This document shows, piece after piece, positions 46,035 to 54,785 of a DNA stretch of 64,000 nucleotides (position 1 is the first letter of the stretch; the number at the start of each line of letters is the position of its first letter). The notes beneath the pieces are model-generated. The model was given only the letters and a program-made list of their open reading frames with translations, ran no database searches and was not told the origin of the DNA. Location: assembly GCF_002362315.1 (NCBI RefSeq), contig NZ_MTZV01000004.1:1302001-1366000 (forward strand), read 5' to 3'. A program made the translations under genes and the position numbers. This stretch comes from Paraburkholderia acidicola (GTDB lineage: Bacteria; Pseudomonadota; Gammaproteobacteria; Burkholderiales; Burkholderiaceae).

Positions 46035-46406
46035 GTTTTTCTCGGTCTGATTATTCGTTCACCTCGCGCGATTCTACGTATGACGATTATGCAAACGCAA
46101 TCGGAAAATCATCATAAATTGCAAGATTCTGAAAACGACCGGTTCAGCCTGTATTTCTGGAATTTAAAATTTCAAAATCATTACGGAGTCTCCGGATGTA
46201 AAAAAACCCAGAAAACAGGGTATTTGTACCGGTTATCTTAAGTTCAGTAACGATGACCTGGCTTTCAGACCGCGCTATATCGTCGAAGCGATCATGTGTC
46301 CGGTTGGGAGCCGTTTCCCATCCGCACGGCGAGCATTATTTGTTTGCTCATAACGACCCGGAGAGGTTCATCCCAATCGCCGTTTCAAACTGAAGCAACG
46401 CTTCTC
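46035..46406. other. AT-rich intergenic region upstream of vgrG module 2
   Basis: No supported gene in 372 bases. It probably contains the vgrG promoter (minus strand) and the 3' end of the LysR transcript. The strong AT content resembles the spacer in front of the other vgrG and contrasts with the core genome, consistent with horizontally acquired, silencer-prone DNA. Confidence 0.4.
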
Positions 46407-47300
46407 TTACTCACCCCGTATATAAGCCTTCAACCCCGCCACAATCGCCGCAAACGTCACCGCACAACGCGCACTCTCGCGCAGGTCCTCATGCATGGCG
46501 ATCCAGGTATCCATGGCGTACGAAAACGCGTCCGGTAGTACCCGGACAAGCGACTTGTTACGCGCCGCCAATCCCGACTGACATCCCCCAATGCCAACGC
46601 CCGCGTGAATGGCGGCCAGTTGCGCCAGGTCGCTATCGGTGCGAAACCCCAGTGCAGCACGCGTGAACATCGGATATTGATCCTCGAACTGACGGGTGAA
46701 AGCGGTCCCGCGGTCGTAACCGACGATGGCGTGACGATGCAGTTCATCCAGCGATGTCGGCGTGCCGTGCGCGGCCAGATAGCGTTCGTGAGCAAACAAA
46801 CCGAGTTCGATATTCCCAACGCGCGTCGCCACTAGCGCATCCTGGGTCGGCCTGAATCCGCGCACTGCGATGTCCGCCTCGCGATGCAGTAAGTCGTCGG
46901 CCTTGTTCGACAGCACGAGTTCGATAGTCAGCTCCGGGTGCTCGTCGCGCAATGCCGCGACGATCGGCGGAAGCACCTCGACGCCGATCACCTCGCTGGC
47001 CGTCACACGCACGCTACCGCGAACCCCGCTCCCGTAACTGCTGGCCACCCGCAGCAGTGCCGCCGACGTCGCCGCCACGCCGGCCGCATAAGGCTTCAGT
47101 TCGAGCGCGGCATCGGTGGGCGCGAAGCCGTCGAACGAACGTGTGAAGAGCTTGAGCGACAGGGCTTCTTCAAGGCTGTCGATGTGGCGGCCGACAGTCG
47201 GTTGGGTCAGCCCCATGAACCGCCCGGCCGCCGACAGTGAACCCGTTTCCATGACGCTCAGAAAAGTGCGGTACCACTCCCAGTTAGGCTCGCGTTTCAT
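46407..47300 (-). CDS. LysR-family transcriptional regulator
   Basis: A 297-residue LysR protein: winged helix in residues 1-65 with SLSAAGRFMGLTQPTVGRHI, effector-binding domain from about 90. The start at 47300 (MKREPNWEW) is used; an in-frame ATG at 47312 is also possible, while the longer frame to 47483 is rejected because it overlaps the divergent gene region. LysR proteins often regulate a divergent neighbour, which here would be the small gene and NAD-epimerase starting at 47417. Confidence 0.88.
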   Translation of the reverse strand: MKREPNWEWYRTFLSVMETGSLSAAGRFMGLTQPTVGRHIDSLEEALSLKLFTRSFDGFAPTDAALELKPYAAGVAATSAALLRVASSYGSGVRGSVRVTASEVIGVEVLPPIVAALRDEHPELTIELVLSNKADDLLHREADIAVRGFRPTQDALVATRVGNIELGLFAHERYLAAHGTPTSLDELHRHAIVGYDRGTAFTRQFEDQYPMFTRAALGFRTDSDLAQLAAIHAGVGIGGCQSGLAARNKSLVRVLPDAFSYAMDTWIAMHEDLRESARCAVTFAAIVAGLKAYIRGE

Positions 47301-47416
47301 GATGGTATGCATTTTTCTATAGAGACAATGCGATTCTAGGCAATTTTCGTTTGACGGTCTATTTGGCAATCTACGGTCTCCAGCAACGCAATCCACCGAA
47401 ACGCACGGAGCCCGAC

Positions 47417-47638
47417 ATGAACCTCGCCACCCTCGCCGACCCGGCATCCCGGCAACACGACTGCCCTGCAGGTGTATTGGCAATCAAGGCTGGCGAGGTC
47501 GTCGTCGACACCGCGATCTCCGCGCTCGAAGCCTGGCTGCAGGCGCCGGTTCGGCCGATTCTCGACGGGTACCTCGGTGCGGTTCTCTCGCGCGTCTCGT
47601 TGGTTTCCGCTGCGACCTTTCGCCGTCGCTCGTTCTGA
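47417..47638 (+). CDS. Small hypothetical protein ahead of the NAD-epimerase
   Basis: A 73-residue open frame starting MNLATLADPASRQ, with CGGAG 6 bases before the ATG and the stop 24 bases before the epimerase start. No domain is recognised; the sequence is mildly hydrophobic in the middle (AISALEAWLQAPVRPILDGY). The ribosome site and tight spacing favour a real leader gene, but it is short and unverified. Confidence 0.45.
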   Translation: MNLATLADPASRQHDCPAGVLAIKAGEVVVDTAISALEAWLQAPVRPILDGYLGAVLSRVSLVSAATFRRRSF

Positions 47639-47662
47639 ATTCTTATCCCCTGGAGAATCGTC

Positions 47663-48628
47663 ATGTCTAAAGTCGCTCTGTTCGGTGCCGCAGGCGCCAT
47701 CGGTCAAAGCATCGCCACCGCTCTCAGCAGCAAGGGGCGCCCCTATCGCGTCGTCGGTCGTACTGAAGCAAGCTTGCGCGACACCTTCGGCACCGATCCG
47801 CTCGCGGAAATCGTCACGTGGAACCCGGACTCGCCCGCCTCCGTCATCGCCGCGGCCGAAGGCATCGAAACGCTGATCTATCTGGTAGGCGTGAACTACT
47901 GGCAGTTCGAACTGCATCCCGAACTGATGCGCAAGACGATCGACGGCGCGGTCGCCGCCGGCGTCAAGAACATCATCCTGATCGGTACCGTGTACCCGTA
48001 CGGCATGGCGAACGCGAGTCGGGTGCGAGAAGATCATCCGCGTGAGCCGCACACCTTCAAGGGGCGTATGCGCAAGGCGCAAGAGGACTTGCTGATGCAG
48101 GCGCACAACGACGGCCGCATCAATGCAACGGTGTTGCGCCTGCCGGACTTCTACGGCCCGGGCGTGACAGCGAGTCTGCTCCACGGCGCGGCGCACGCCG
48201 CGGTGAACGGCGGCACCGCCGATATGATCGGACCGCTCGACCGTCCCCACGAATTCGTCTTCGTACCGGACGTGGGGCCGGTGGTGGCGCGGCTGGTCGA
48301 TACGCCCGCCGCATTCGGGAAGATCTGGCACTTCGCCGGCGCGGGTGTGACGACACAGCGCGAGATCGTGTCGGAGATGGAGCGTCAGACGGGCAGGCAG
48401 CTCAAGTTGCGGGTAGCCGGCAAGACGATGTTGCGTTTGATCGGGCTGTTCAAACCGCTGATCCGCGAGATGGTCGAGATGAATTACCTGATGACCAATC
48501 CGCTCATCATGGACGACTCAGCGCTGCAGAAGCTGCTCGGGCCGATCCATAAAACGTCGTATGTGGAAGGTATCCGGCAGACGCTCATTGCTGAGTCGAG
48601 CAGCCGTGCGCTGGTTGCCGCAGCGTGA
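47663..48628 (+). CDS. NAD(P)-dependent epimerase/dehydratase family protein
   Basis: A 321-residue extended short-chain dehydrogenase-like protein. The N-terminal dinucleotide motif is VALFGAAGAIGQSIATAL (GxxGxxG). The catalytic region YPYGMANASRVREDHPREP resembles the YxxxK region of atypical members, and LPDFYGPGV is typical. Likely a nucleotide-sugar or small-molecule NAD(P)-dependent enzyme. It has a good ribosome site (GGAG) and is divergent from the LysR gene that may control it. Substrate unknown. Confidence 0.87.
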   Translation: MSKVALFGAAGAIGQSIATALSSKGRPYRVVGRTEASLRDTFGTDPLAEIVTWNPDSPASVIAAAEGIETLIYLVGVNYWQFELHPELMRKTIDGAVAAGVKNIILIGTVYPYGMANASRVREDHPREPHTFKGRMRKAQEDLLMQAHNDGRINATVLRLPDFYGPGVTASLLHGAAHAAVNGGTADMIGPLDRPHEFVFVPDVGPVVARLVDTPAAFGKIWHFAGAGVTTQREIVSEMERQTGRQLKLRVAGKTMLRLIGLFKPLIREMVEMNYLMTNPLIMDDSALQKLLGPIHKTSYVEGIRQTLIAESSSRALVAAA

Positions 48629-48790
48629 GAATCGCCTTGAACAACGTCACTTTCCAGCACGGCCGCGCGGTTCAAACAGGTTAGCCAGGTAGCGGCGCGG
48701 TGTCGGCGGAACCACCGGCAAGCGGATCTCACGATGCCGATCCGCGCGCCTGCATTCCGGGCTCAGCCGCACCGCACTGTACGTCTCCCC

Positions 48791-48841
48791 TTGCAAATCC
48801 TATCGCGCTAGTCATAAAATAACTAGATATTAATCGACTAG
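48791..48841 (+). promoter_or_regulatory. Promoter and palindromic operator of the PadR-family gene
   Basis: TTGCAA (48791-48796) and TAAAAT (48815-48820) are 18 bases apart. CTAGTC at 48808-48813 is the exact inverse of GACTAG at 48836-48841, and ACTAG also occurs at 48822-48826, so inverted half-sites overlap and follow the -10 box, 9 bases before the start codon. PadR proteins commonly repress their own gene through such sites. Confidence 0.5.
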
Positions 48842-48849
48842 GCATTTTT

Positions 48850-49527
48850 ATGGTCCGTCATTCCCCGTTGGCCCTCGCCGTCCTGGCGATGCTCTCCGAA
48901 TCCCCCATGCACCCGTACCGGATGCTGCAGCTGATCAAGGCGCGCGGCAAGGATGAGGTCATCAACGTCGGTCAGCGCAACAGCCTGTACCAGACCATCG
49001 ATCGCCTCCTGCGCAACGATCTGATCGCGGTGCACGAAATCGAGCGCGATGGCGCCTTCCCTGAGCGCACCGTCTACGCCATCACCGACGCCGGCCGCGA
49101 TACAGGACGGCTCTGGCTGCGCGAGCAACTCGCTCAACCGGCGCGTGAATTCCCGGCGTTTCCTGCCGCGTTGTCGTTCTTGCCGTTGCTGGCGCCCGAC
49201 GACGTATGCCGGCAACTCGGGATCCGCGTCGGCGCGCTGGAGCGTGAACTGGAGCGTCTCGATGCTGGGACGGCAGAGGCGCAAGCCATCGATGTCCCGC
49301 GTCTCTTCCTGCTCGAAAGCGAGCTGATTCGTGCGCAACTCGTCGCCGAACTCGACTGGGTGCGCGGTGTCGTCGCGGATCTGCAAAGTGGTGTGATCAC
49401 GTGGAGCGCCGCGTGGCTCGAAGAAATCGCGCAGCGCTTCACGCTCGCCGCCGATTCCACGACGTATCAGCCGAACAAACCCGCAAAATCCACGAAACCT
49501 GCGACAAAAAAAGGAAGCAGGAAATGA
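48850..49527 (+). CDS. PadR-family transcriptional regulator
   Basis: A 225-residue regulator with an N-terminal PadR winged helix (LALAVLAMLSESPMHPYRML, then GQRNSLYQTIDRLLRNDLI) and a helical C-terminal dimerisation domain. It ends in a Lys/Pro/Thr-rich tail (about residues 205-225). Typically a repressor released by an aromatic or amphipathic ligand. Its stop overlaps the following monooxygenase start (ATGA), so the two are translationally coupled. That makes the monooxygenase a likely target along with itself. An inverted-repeat operator lies just upstream. Confidence 0.9.
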   Translation: MVRHSPLALAVLAMLSESPMHPYRMLQLIKARGKDEVINVGQRNSLYQTIDRLLRNDLIAVHEIERDGAFPERTVYAITDAGRDTGRLWLREQLAQPAREFPAFPAALSFLPLLAPDDVCRQLGIRVGALERELERLDAGTAEAQAIDVPRLFLLESELIRAQLVAELDWVRGVVADLQSGVITWSAAWLEEIAQRFTLAADSTTYQPNKPAKSTKPATKKGSRK

Positions 49528-50897
49528 ACAGCAATCCGTTGAGCGTCATCGTCATCGGCGCCGGTACCGGCGGTCTGTGTCTCGCGCACGGCTTGCGGCA
49601 GGCCGGCATCGATGTTGCCGTGTACGAGCGCGACCGCACGCGCAGCGACGGTCTGCAAGGCTATCGGGTTGGCATTGACGCGCATGGCATCGCGTCGCTG
49701 AAGGCATGTCTGCCGCCCGATCTGTTCGCGACGTTCGTCGCGACCTGTGCACGTACTCCGGGTCATTTCAACATCCTCACGGAGCACATGACGGAGTTGC
49801 TGTCCGTCACGCTCGCCGACGAATCGATGAGCGGCGGCAAGTCGGTCAGCCGCATGACGTTGCGACAGGTACTGTTGAGCGGGCTCGAAGACTGTGTGCA
49901 TTTCGACAAGACGTTCACCGCTTATGAGCAGAACGCGGACGGCAGCGTGACCGCCCATTTCGCTGACGGCACACACGCCACTGCGGACCTGCTGGTCGGC
50001 GCGGATGGCGCGCGCTCCAAGGTGCGGCGTCAGTTGCTGCCTGATGCGAAGCTGGAGAACACCGGCATCGTCAGCATCGCCGCGAAGGTGCCGATGACCG
50101 AGGCTGCGCGTGCGCTGCTGTCGTCGAAGGTGCTCGATGGCATCACGCTCGTCAATGCGCCGAAGGGCTTCGGCGCGATCATCCATGTGATGGAGTTTCC
50201 GTGGCGCGACGATGGGCTTAAGGAAGGCATCGGCAGCAGCGATGCTGAACTGCTCGCGCGCTGGCCAGGTCTGCTCTTCGACAACAGCCGCGACCATCTG
50301 ATCTGGGGCGTGTGGGGTGCACTGCGCAATCTGCCGGCCAATCCGATGACACTCGGCCAACCCGCGCTGCTCGCGCTCGCCACACAGATCACCGACGGCT
50401 GGCATCCGAACCTGCGCGCGCTGATCCGCGCATCGGACCCATCCACTGCGTTCGCCGTCGACGTCCGCACCTCCGTGCCGGTCGACGCATGGCCGACCAC
50501 TAACGTCACGGTGCTCGGCGATGCGATTCATCTGATGACGCCGGGCAGGGGCGTCGGCGCGAACACCGCGCTGCGCGATGCAGCGCTGCTCACCGCACGA
50601 CTCGCCGATGCGCATCGCGGCACGATGTCCGGTCACGATGCCGTGGCGGGTTACGAGGCGCAGATGCTTCGCTACGGCTTCGATGAAGTCGCGGCATCGC
50701 GCAAGCGGTTCGACGAACACGATCCGATTCATCGACCGGTGGTTGGGCGCATCGCGCTGGGTGCGATGCGCACGGGCTTGCGCGTAGTCAACAACGTTCC
50801 GTTGTTGAAGCGCCGGATGATCGACGCGGAAAACCAGTTTCGCGGCAGCGACAGCGATAGCAGTAATGGCACCGACCGCGCCGCGCAGACGCAGTAA
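49524..50897 (+). CDS. FAD-dependent monooxygenase (aromatic/phenolic hydroxylase type)
   Basis: A 457-residue class A flavoprotein monooxygenase. It has the FAD ADP-binding fold IVIGAGTGGLCLAHGLRQAG at the N-terminus, the DG motif LLVGADGARSKVRRQL near residue 155 and the FAD ribityl motif LGDAIHLMTPGRGVGANTAL near residue 335. Such enzymes use NAD(P)H and O2 to hydroxylate aromatics or antibiotics. The start at 49524 gives the family N-terminus and overlaps the PadR stop (ATGA). PadR control suggests induction by a phenolic or toxic compound; substrate is not assignable. Confidence 0.9.
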   Translation: MNSNPLSVIVIGAGTGGLCLAHGLRQAGIDVAVYERDRTRSDGLQGYRVGIDAHGIASLKACLPPDLFATFVATCARTPGHFNILTEHMTELLSVTLADESMSGGKSVSRMTLRQVLLSGLEDCVHFDKTFTAYEQNADGSVTAHFADGTHATADLLVGADGARSKVRRQLLPDAKLENTGIVSIAAKVPMTEAARALLSSKVLDGITLVNAPKGFGAIIHVMEFPWRDDGLKEGIGSSDAELLARWPGLLFDNSRDHLIWGVWGALRNLPANPMTLGQPALLALATQITDGWHPNLRALIRASDPSTAFAVDVRTSVPVDAWPTTNVTVLGDAIHLMTPGRGVGANTALRDAALLTARLADAHRGTMSGHDAVAGYEAQMLRYGFDEVAASRKRFDEHDPIHRPVVGRIALGAMRTGLRVVNNVPLLKRRMIDAENQFRGSDSDSSNGTDRAAQTQ

Positions 50898-50911
50898 CCG
50901 AGGCGTGCGAT

Positions 50912-51709
50912 CTACTTCGGCGACACGTCGATGCTGCCAAAGTACTTCTGCCCAAGCGTCTTCACCGTGCCGTCACTCTGAATCTTCACGATCGCCGCAT
51001 TCAAGCGGTCGCGCAGCGCGCTATCGCCCTTGCGGATACCGAACGCCACACCGCCACCGAGAATCCGGTCGTCGCGCACCGGCTGCCCAACGAACCCGAA
51101 GTTCTTGCCATCCGGTCGCGACAGAAACCCCGTCTGTCCGGCCGGCGCCAGCACGAGCGTCGCATCGAGACGCCCCGCCACGAGGTCGGTATAGACCTGG
51201 TTCTGATCCTGATACGCGACGATATTCACGCCCGCGTTTTCCCAATGCGCTTTCGCGAACGTCTCCTGAATCGACGCCTGCAGCACACCCACACGCTTGC
51301 CCTTTAACGACTCGGGCGTCGGCAGCAGACCGCTGCCGCTGCGCGCAATCAACTGGGTCGGCACACGGTAGATGATGTTCGTGAAGTCGATCGCCTGACG
51401 ACGTTGTTCGGTCGCGTTCATCGCTGAATTGATCGCGTCGAACTTACGACCCTGCAGCGCGGGAATCAATCCGTCGAACGAGGTCTCGACCCACTTGCAG
51501 GTGAGATGCGCGTTTGCGCAGACCGCGTTGCCGATGTCGATATCGAAGCCCTGCAGATCGCCGTTGGCCGCTTTCGATTCGAACGGCGGGTACTGCGCTT
51601 CGAGGCCAAAGCGCAACGTCGATACATCGGCCGCAAACGCTGACACTGTCGCTGCGGATACTGCCGCGACCGCACACGCCGCCACCAGCAGGCTTCTGAC
51701 TATCTTCAT
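50912..51709 (-). CDS. ABC transporter periplasmic amino-acid-binding protein
   Basis: A 265-residue extracellular solute-binding protein family 3. A signal peptide (residues 1-26, AATVSAFAAD) precedes the two-lobed domain with LRFGLEAQYPPFESKA, GFDIDIGNAVCANA and DAINSAMNATEQRRQAIDFT. The sequence resembles lysine/arginine/ornithine and histidine binders. No ABC permease or ATPase is adjacent, so it is an orphan binding protein, although an aminotransferase gene lies 56 bases upstream on the same strand. Confidence 0.9.
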   Translation of the reverse strand: MKIVRSLLVAACAVAAVSAATVSAFAADVSTLRFGLEAQYPPFESKAANGDLQGFDIDIGNAVCANAHLTCKWVETSFDGLIPALQGRKFDAINSAMNATEQRRQAIDFTNIIYRVPTQLIARSGSGLLPTPESLKGKRVGVLQASIQETFAKAHWENAGVNIVAYQDQNQVYTDLVAGRLDATLVLAPAGQTGFLSRPDGKNFGFVGQPVRDDRILGGGVAFGIRKGDSALRDRLNAAIVKIQSDGTVKTLGQKYFGSIDVSPK

Positions 51710-51765
51710 GACCGATCCCCTTACCCTGTGATTTCAACTCATCGAAGCCGTCGGCTTCGTATCCC

Positions 51766-52920
51766 TCAGATCGAACACAAACGGCGCGCGCCTTCGATCA
51801 GCGTCGCATCGTCCTTCGAAAAACTCAGCCGTATCAGCCCCGAATCGGTGCCGTCCGTATAGAACGCGGAAAGCGGAATCGTCGCCACCTGCGCGTCGCG
51901 AATCAGGCGCAGCACGAAGTCACTGTCGCGTTCGTCGGAGAAGCCGCGAAAGCGCGCGAGCATGAAGAAGCTGCCTTCGCTCGGCAATAGTTCGAAGCGC
52001 GATTCGCGCAGCGCATGCGCGAGCAGATCGCGCTTCTTCTGATAGAACGCCGCAAGGCCGAGATAGCTTTGCGGTTGCGCGAGCGCCTCGACGAACGCGT
52101 ATTGCATCGGCGTATCGGCGGAGAACACCATGAACTGGTGCACCTTGCGAATCTCGTTCATCAACGCCGCGGGTGCCAGGCAATAGCCGATGCGCCAACC
52201 TGTCACGTGATACGACTTGCCAAACGACGACACGATCACGCTGCGCTCCGCCAGCTCGCGATAGCACGCCATGCTTTGATGTTGCGCGCCGTCGAATACG
52301 ACGTGCTCGTAGACCTCGTCGGCGAGGATCACGATATCGGTGTTGCGCGTCAGCGCTTTCAGGCGCTCGACGTCCGCTGCATCGAATACGGTCGCGGTCG
52401 GGTTGTGCGGGGTGTTGATGATGATCATCCGCGTTTTCGGCGTGATCTTCGCGGCGACTTCGTCCCAGTCCACCCGGAAATCATCCAGCGACAGTTTGAT
52501 CGCGACCGGCGTTGCGCCCTGCAACCGTACGATCGGTGCATAGCTGTCGAACGAAGGTTCGAAGTAGATCACTTCGTCGCCGGGATGCACGAGTGCGCTG
52601 ATGGTCGAATACAGCCCTTCGCTCGCGCTCGCGATCACCGTGACTTCGTCGGCGGGGTCGTAGCGCGTGCCGTATAGCATCTCCATCTTCTGCGCGAGTG
52701 CTTCGCGCAACGTGTCGATGCCGGCCATCGGCGCGTACTGGTTGTGTCCGTCGCGCATCGCGCGCGCCACACCGTCGATCAACTTCGGGTCCGGCGCAAA
52801 GTTCGGCGCGCCCTGGGAGAGATTTAGTGCATCGTGTTCGGCCGCGAGCTGACCGATTACGGTGAAGATCGTCGTGCCGACGTCGGGCAGTTTCGAGCGG
52901 GCCTGCATCGCGCTCTGCAT
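51766..52920 (-). CDS. PLP-dependent aminotransferase (YbdL/KAT-like)
   Basis: A 384-residue fold-type I class I/II aminotransferase. The N-terminal LNLSQGAPNFAPDP and YAPMAGIDTLREALAQK are typical, NTPHNPTATVF contains the PLP-contact Asn, and the Schiff-base lysine is in SSFGKSYHVTGWRIGY near residue 235. A C-terminal arginine segment, GLIRLSFSK, binds the carboxylate. The closest pattern is methionine or kynurenine aminotransferase (YbdL). It is followed on the same strand by an amino-acid-binding protein. Confidence 0.9.
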   Translation of the reverse strand: MQSAMQARSKLPDVGTTIFTVIGQLAAEHDALNLSQGAPNFAPDPKLIDGVARAMRDGHNQYAPMAGIDTLREALAQKMEMLYGTRYDPADEVTVIASASEGLYSTISALVHPGDEVIYFEPSFDSYAPIVRLQGATPVAIKLSLDDFRVDWDEVAAKITPKTRMIIINTPHNPTATVFDAADVERLKALTRNTDIVILADEVYEHVVFDGAQHQSMACYRELAERSVIVSSFGKSYHVTGWRIGYCLAPAALMNEIRKVHQFMVFSADTPMQYAFVEALAQPQSYLGLAAFYQKKRDLLAHALRESRFELLPSEGSFFMLARFRGFSDERDSDFVLRLIRDAQVATIPLSAFYTDGTDSGLIRLSFSKDDATLIEGARRLCSI

Positions 52921-53093
52921 GAGTAGTCCTCCAACTGGCGGGTCTGCGGGCCACCATGTACATGGCGGTCCCGTCCGGTCTGGCGATTAGGCATCAACCG
53001 GCGGGCGCTCACAATCGAAAGTTTGTCATGCGCGGCATGCGTTTATGTCATGCGACGGCTGCGGTAACGGCGCGAGCGTCCACACCAAACAGC

Positions 53094-54488
53094 CTACTCG
53101 TCCATCAACCGGACCTTGACCTTCTTACCCTTCACCTTGCCCGCATTGAGCTTGCGCAGCGCATCCTGCACGATGCTGCGCTCGACGGCCACGTAGGTCG
53201 AGAACTCGGTCACGTTGATCTTGCCGACCTGCGCACCGCTGAAACCCAGATCGCCAGTCAGTGCGCCGAGCACGTCGCCGGGACGGATCTTTTCCTTGCG
53301 GCCACCGAGAATCTGCAGCGTTTCCATCGGCGGCAGCAGCGGCTCGCGGCTCGTCGCTTTCAGCTCGGCGAGCGGATGCCATTCCACTTCGCGCCCCTGC
53401 GCCTGCTCGAGACTACCGACGCGTCCCATCTCGTTCATGCTCGCGAGACTGAGCGCCCAACCTTCCTGATCCGCCCGGCCCGTGCGGCCGATCCGATGCG
53501 TATGCACCTCCGGGTCCGGCGTCACGTCGACGTTGATCACGGCTTCGAGTTGCGCGATGTCGAGGCCGCGCGCGGCGACATCGGTGGCAACGAGTACCGA
53601 GCAGCTGCGATTCGCGAAACGGATCAGCACCTGGTCGCGCTCGCGCTGATCGAGTTCGCCATGCAGCGCGAGCGCATGAAAGCCCTGCGCACGCAGCACG
53701 TCGAGCAGATCGCGGCATTGCTGCTTGGTGTTGCAGAACGCGAGCGTGCTGACCGGCCGGTAGTGTTCGAGCAGTTGCCCGACAGCGTGCAACCGCTCGT
53801 TCTCCGTCACCTCGTAGAACCGCTGACGGATCTTCGTGTTGTCATGCCGCTCTTCGAGCGTCACCTGCTTCGGGTTGCGCAGGAACTGCTGGCTCAGCTT
53901 CGCGATGCCGTCGGGATAGGTCGCCGAGAACAGCAACGTCTGCCGCTCTTTGGGACATTGCCGCGCAACGGTCGCGATGTCATCGAAGAAGCCCATGTCG
54001 AGCATGCGGTCCGCTTCGTCGAGCACCAGCGTATTCAGCGACGGCAACGCGAGGCTGCCGCGTTCGAGGTGATCCATGATCCGCCCCGGCGTACCGACGA
54101 CGATATGCGCGCCATGCTCGAGACTCGCCGTTTGCGGGCGCATCGGCGTGCCGCCGCACAGCGTCAGCACCTTGATGTTCTCTTCGGCGCGCGCAAGACG
54201 GCGGATTTCCTGCGTGACCTGGTCGGCCAGTTCGCGGGTCGGGCACAGCACCATCGACTGGACGGCGAAGTTGCGCGTATCGAGCCGTGCAAGCAATGCG
54301 AGCGCGAACGCGGCTGTCTTGCCGCTGCCGGTCTTCGCCTGGGCGATCAGGTCGTGACCCGCCAGCGCGATCGGCAGGCTTGCTGCCTGAATCGGTGTCA
54401 TCTCCACATAGCCGAGACGGGTGAGGTTCTCGAGCGTGGCGGGCGGCAGCGCGAGCTGGCTGAAGGGGGCGGGGGTGGGTTTGTTCAT
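53094..54488 (-). CDS. dbpA: ATP-dependent RNA helicase DbpA
   Basis: A DEAD-box helicase that acts in 50S ribosome assembly by binding 23S rRNA hairpin 92. The 464-residue protein has the Q motif (about residues 10-35), Walker A AQAKTGSGKTAAFALAL, DEAD in VLDEADRMLDMGF, SAT in LLFSATYPDG and HRIGRTGRADQEGWAL. The C-terminal roughly 75 residues form the DbpA RNA-recognition domain (KEKIRPGDVLGALTGDLGFS and INVTEFSTYVAVERS). The ATG at 54488 is the canonical start; a longer frame to 54665 overlaps the next small gene. Confidence 0.94.
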   Translation of the reverse strand: MNKPTPAPFSQLALPPATLENLTRLGYVEMTPIQAASLPIALAGHDLIAQAKTGSGKTAAFALALLARLDTRNFAVQSMVLCPTRELADQVTQEIRRLARAEENIKVLTLCGGTPMRPQTASLEHGAHIVVGTPGRIMDHLERGSLALPSLNTLVLDEADRMLDMGFFDDIATVARQCPKERQTLLFSATYPDGIAKLSQQFLRNPKQVTLEERHDNTKIRQRFYEVTENERLHAVGQLLEHYRPVSTLAFCNTKQQCRDLLDVLRAQGFHALALHGELDQRERDQVLIRFANRSCSVLVATDVAARGLDIAQLEAVINVDVTPDPEVHTHRIGRTGRADQEGWALSLASMNEMGRVGSLEQAQGREVEWHPLAELKATSREPLLPPMETLQILGGRKEKIRPGDVLGALTGDLGFSGAQVGKINVTEFSTYVAVERSIVQDALRKLNAGKVKGKKVKVRLMDE

Positions 54489-54514
54489 ATCTGTGGCGTT
54501 AGTGGAACGGGTGC

Positions 54515-54700
54515 TCACAGGAACGGACGACCGTCGAGCTGCTCGTAGACGACCGAGCCGTCTTCCGCTTCGATGCGGTCGACGTAATTGCGCGCGCCGC
54601 ACATCGGGCAGCGGAACAACAGGCCCTGGCCTTCGTTCTTGATGACGACTTCCGACTGTTCCCACGATGCGCTGCAGGGTTGATTTCTACATGTGAACAC
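54515..54700 (-). CDS. Small zinc-ribbon-like protein
   Basis: A 61-residue protein starting with GTG, with GGAG 7 bases upstream. It has two cysteine groups, CRNQPC near the N-terminus and CPMCGARNYVDR near residue 31, consistent with a small zinc-binding fold; the remainder includes VVIKNEGQGLLFR. It sits 26 bases before dbpA on the same strand. Similar tiny proteins are hypothetical; its function is not known. Confidence 0.6.
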   Translation of the reverse strand: MFTCRNQPCSASWEQSEVVIKNEGQGLLFRCPMCGARNYVDRIEAEDGSVVYEQLDGRPFL

Positions 54701-54733
54701 GTTGATTCTCCAGCTCGATGCTGTGATGGATTA

Positions 54734-54768
54734 CGCCTCGTACCGCGTGTGTCACGCGGTACGAGGCG
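54734..54768. terminator. Perfect 16-bp hairpin between cadR and the small zinc-ribbon gene
   Basis: CGCCTCGTACCGCGTG (54734-54749) and CACGCGGTACGAGGCG (54753-54768) pair perfectly around the loop TGT. It lies 18 bases behind the cadR stop. There is no T-run on either strand, so it may work as a rho-dependent stop, a 3' stabiliser or an unrelated palindrome. Confidence 0.55.
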
Positions 54769-54785
54769 CTGATTCGATGGACCGC

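Noticed and set aside
49467..50732. Minus-strand open frame opposite the FAD monooxygenase
   Set aside because: Shadow frame; FAD-binding motifs lie on the plus strand.
52956..54548. Plus-strand frame opposite dbpA
   Set aside because: No motif support; DEAD-box motifs are all on the minus strand.
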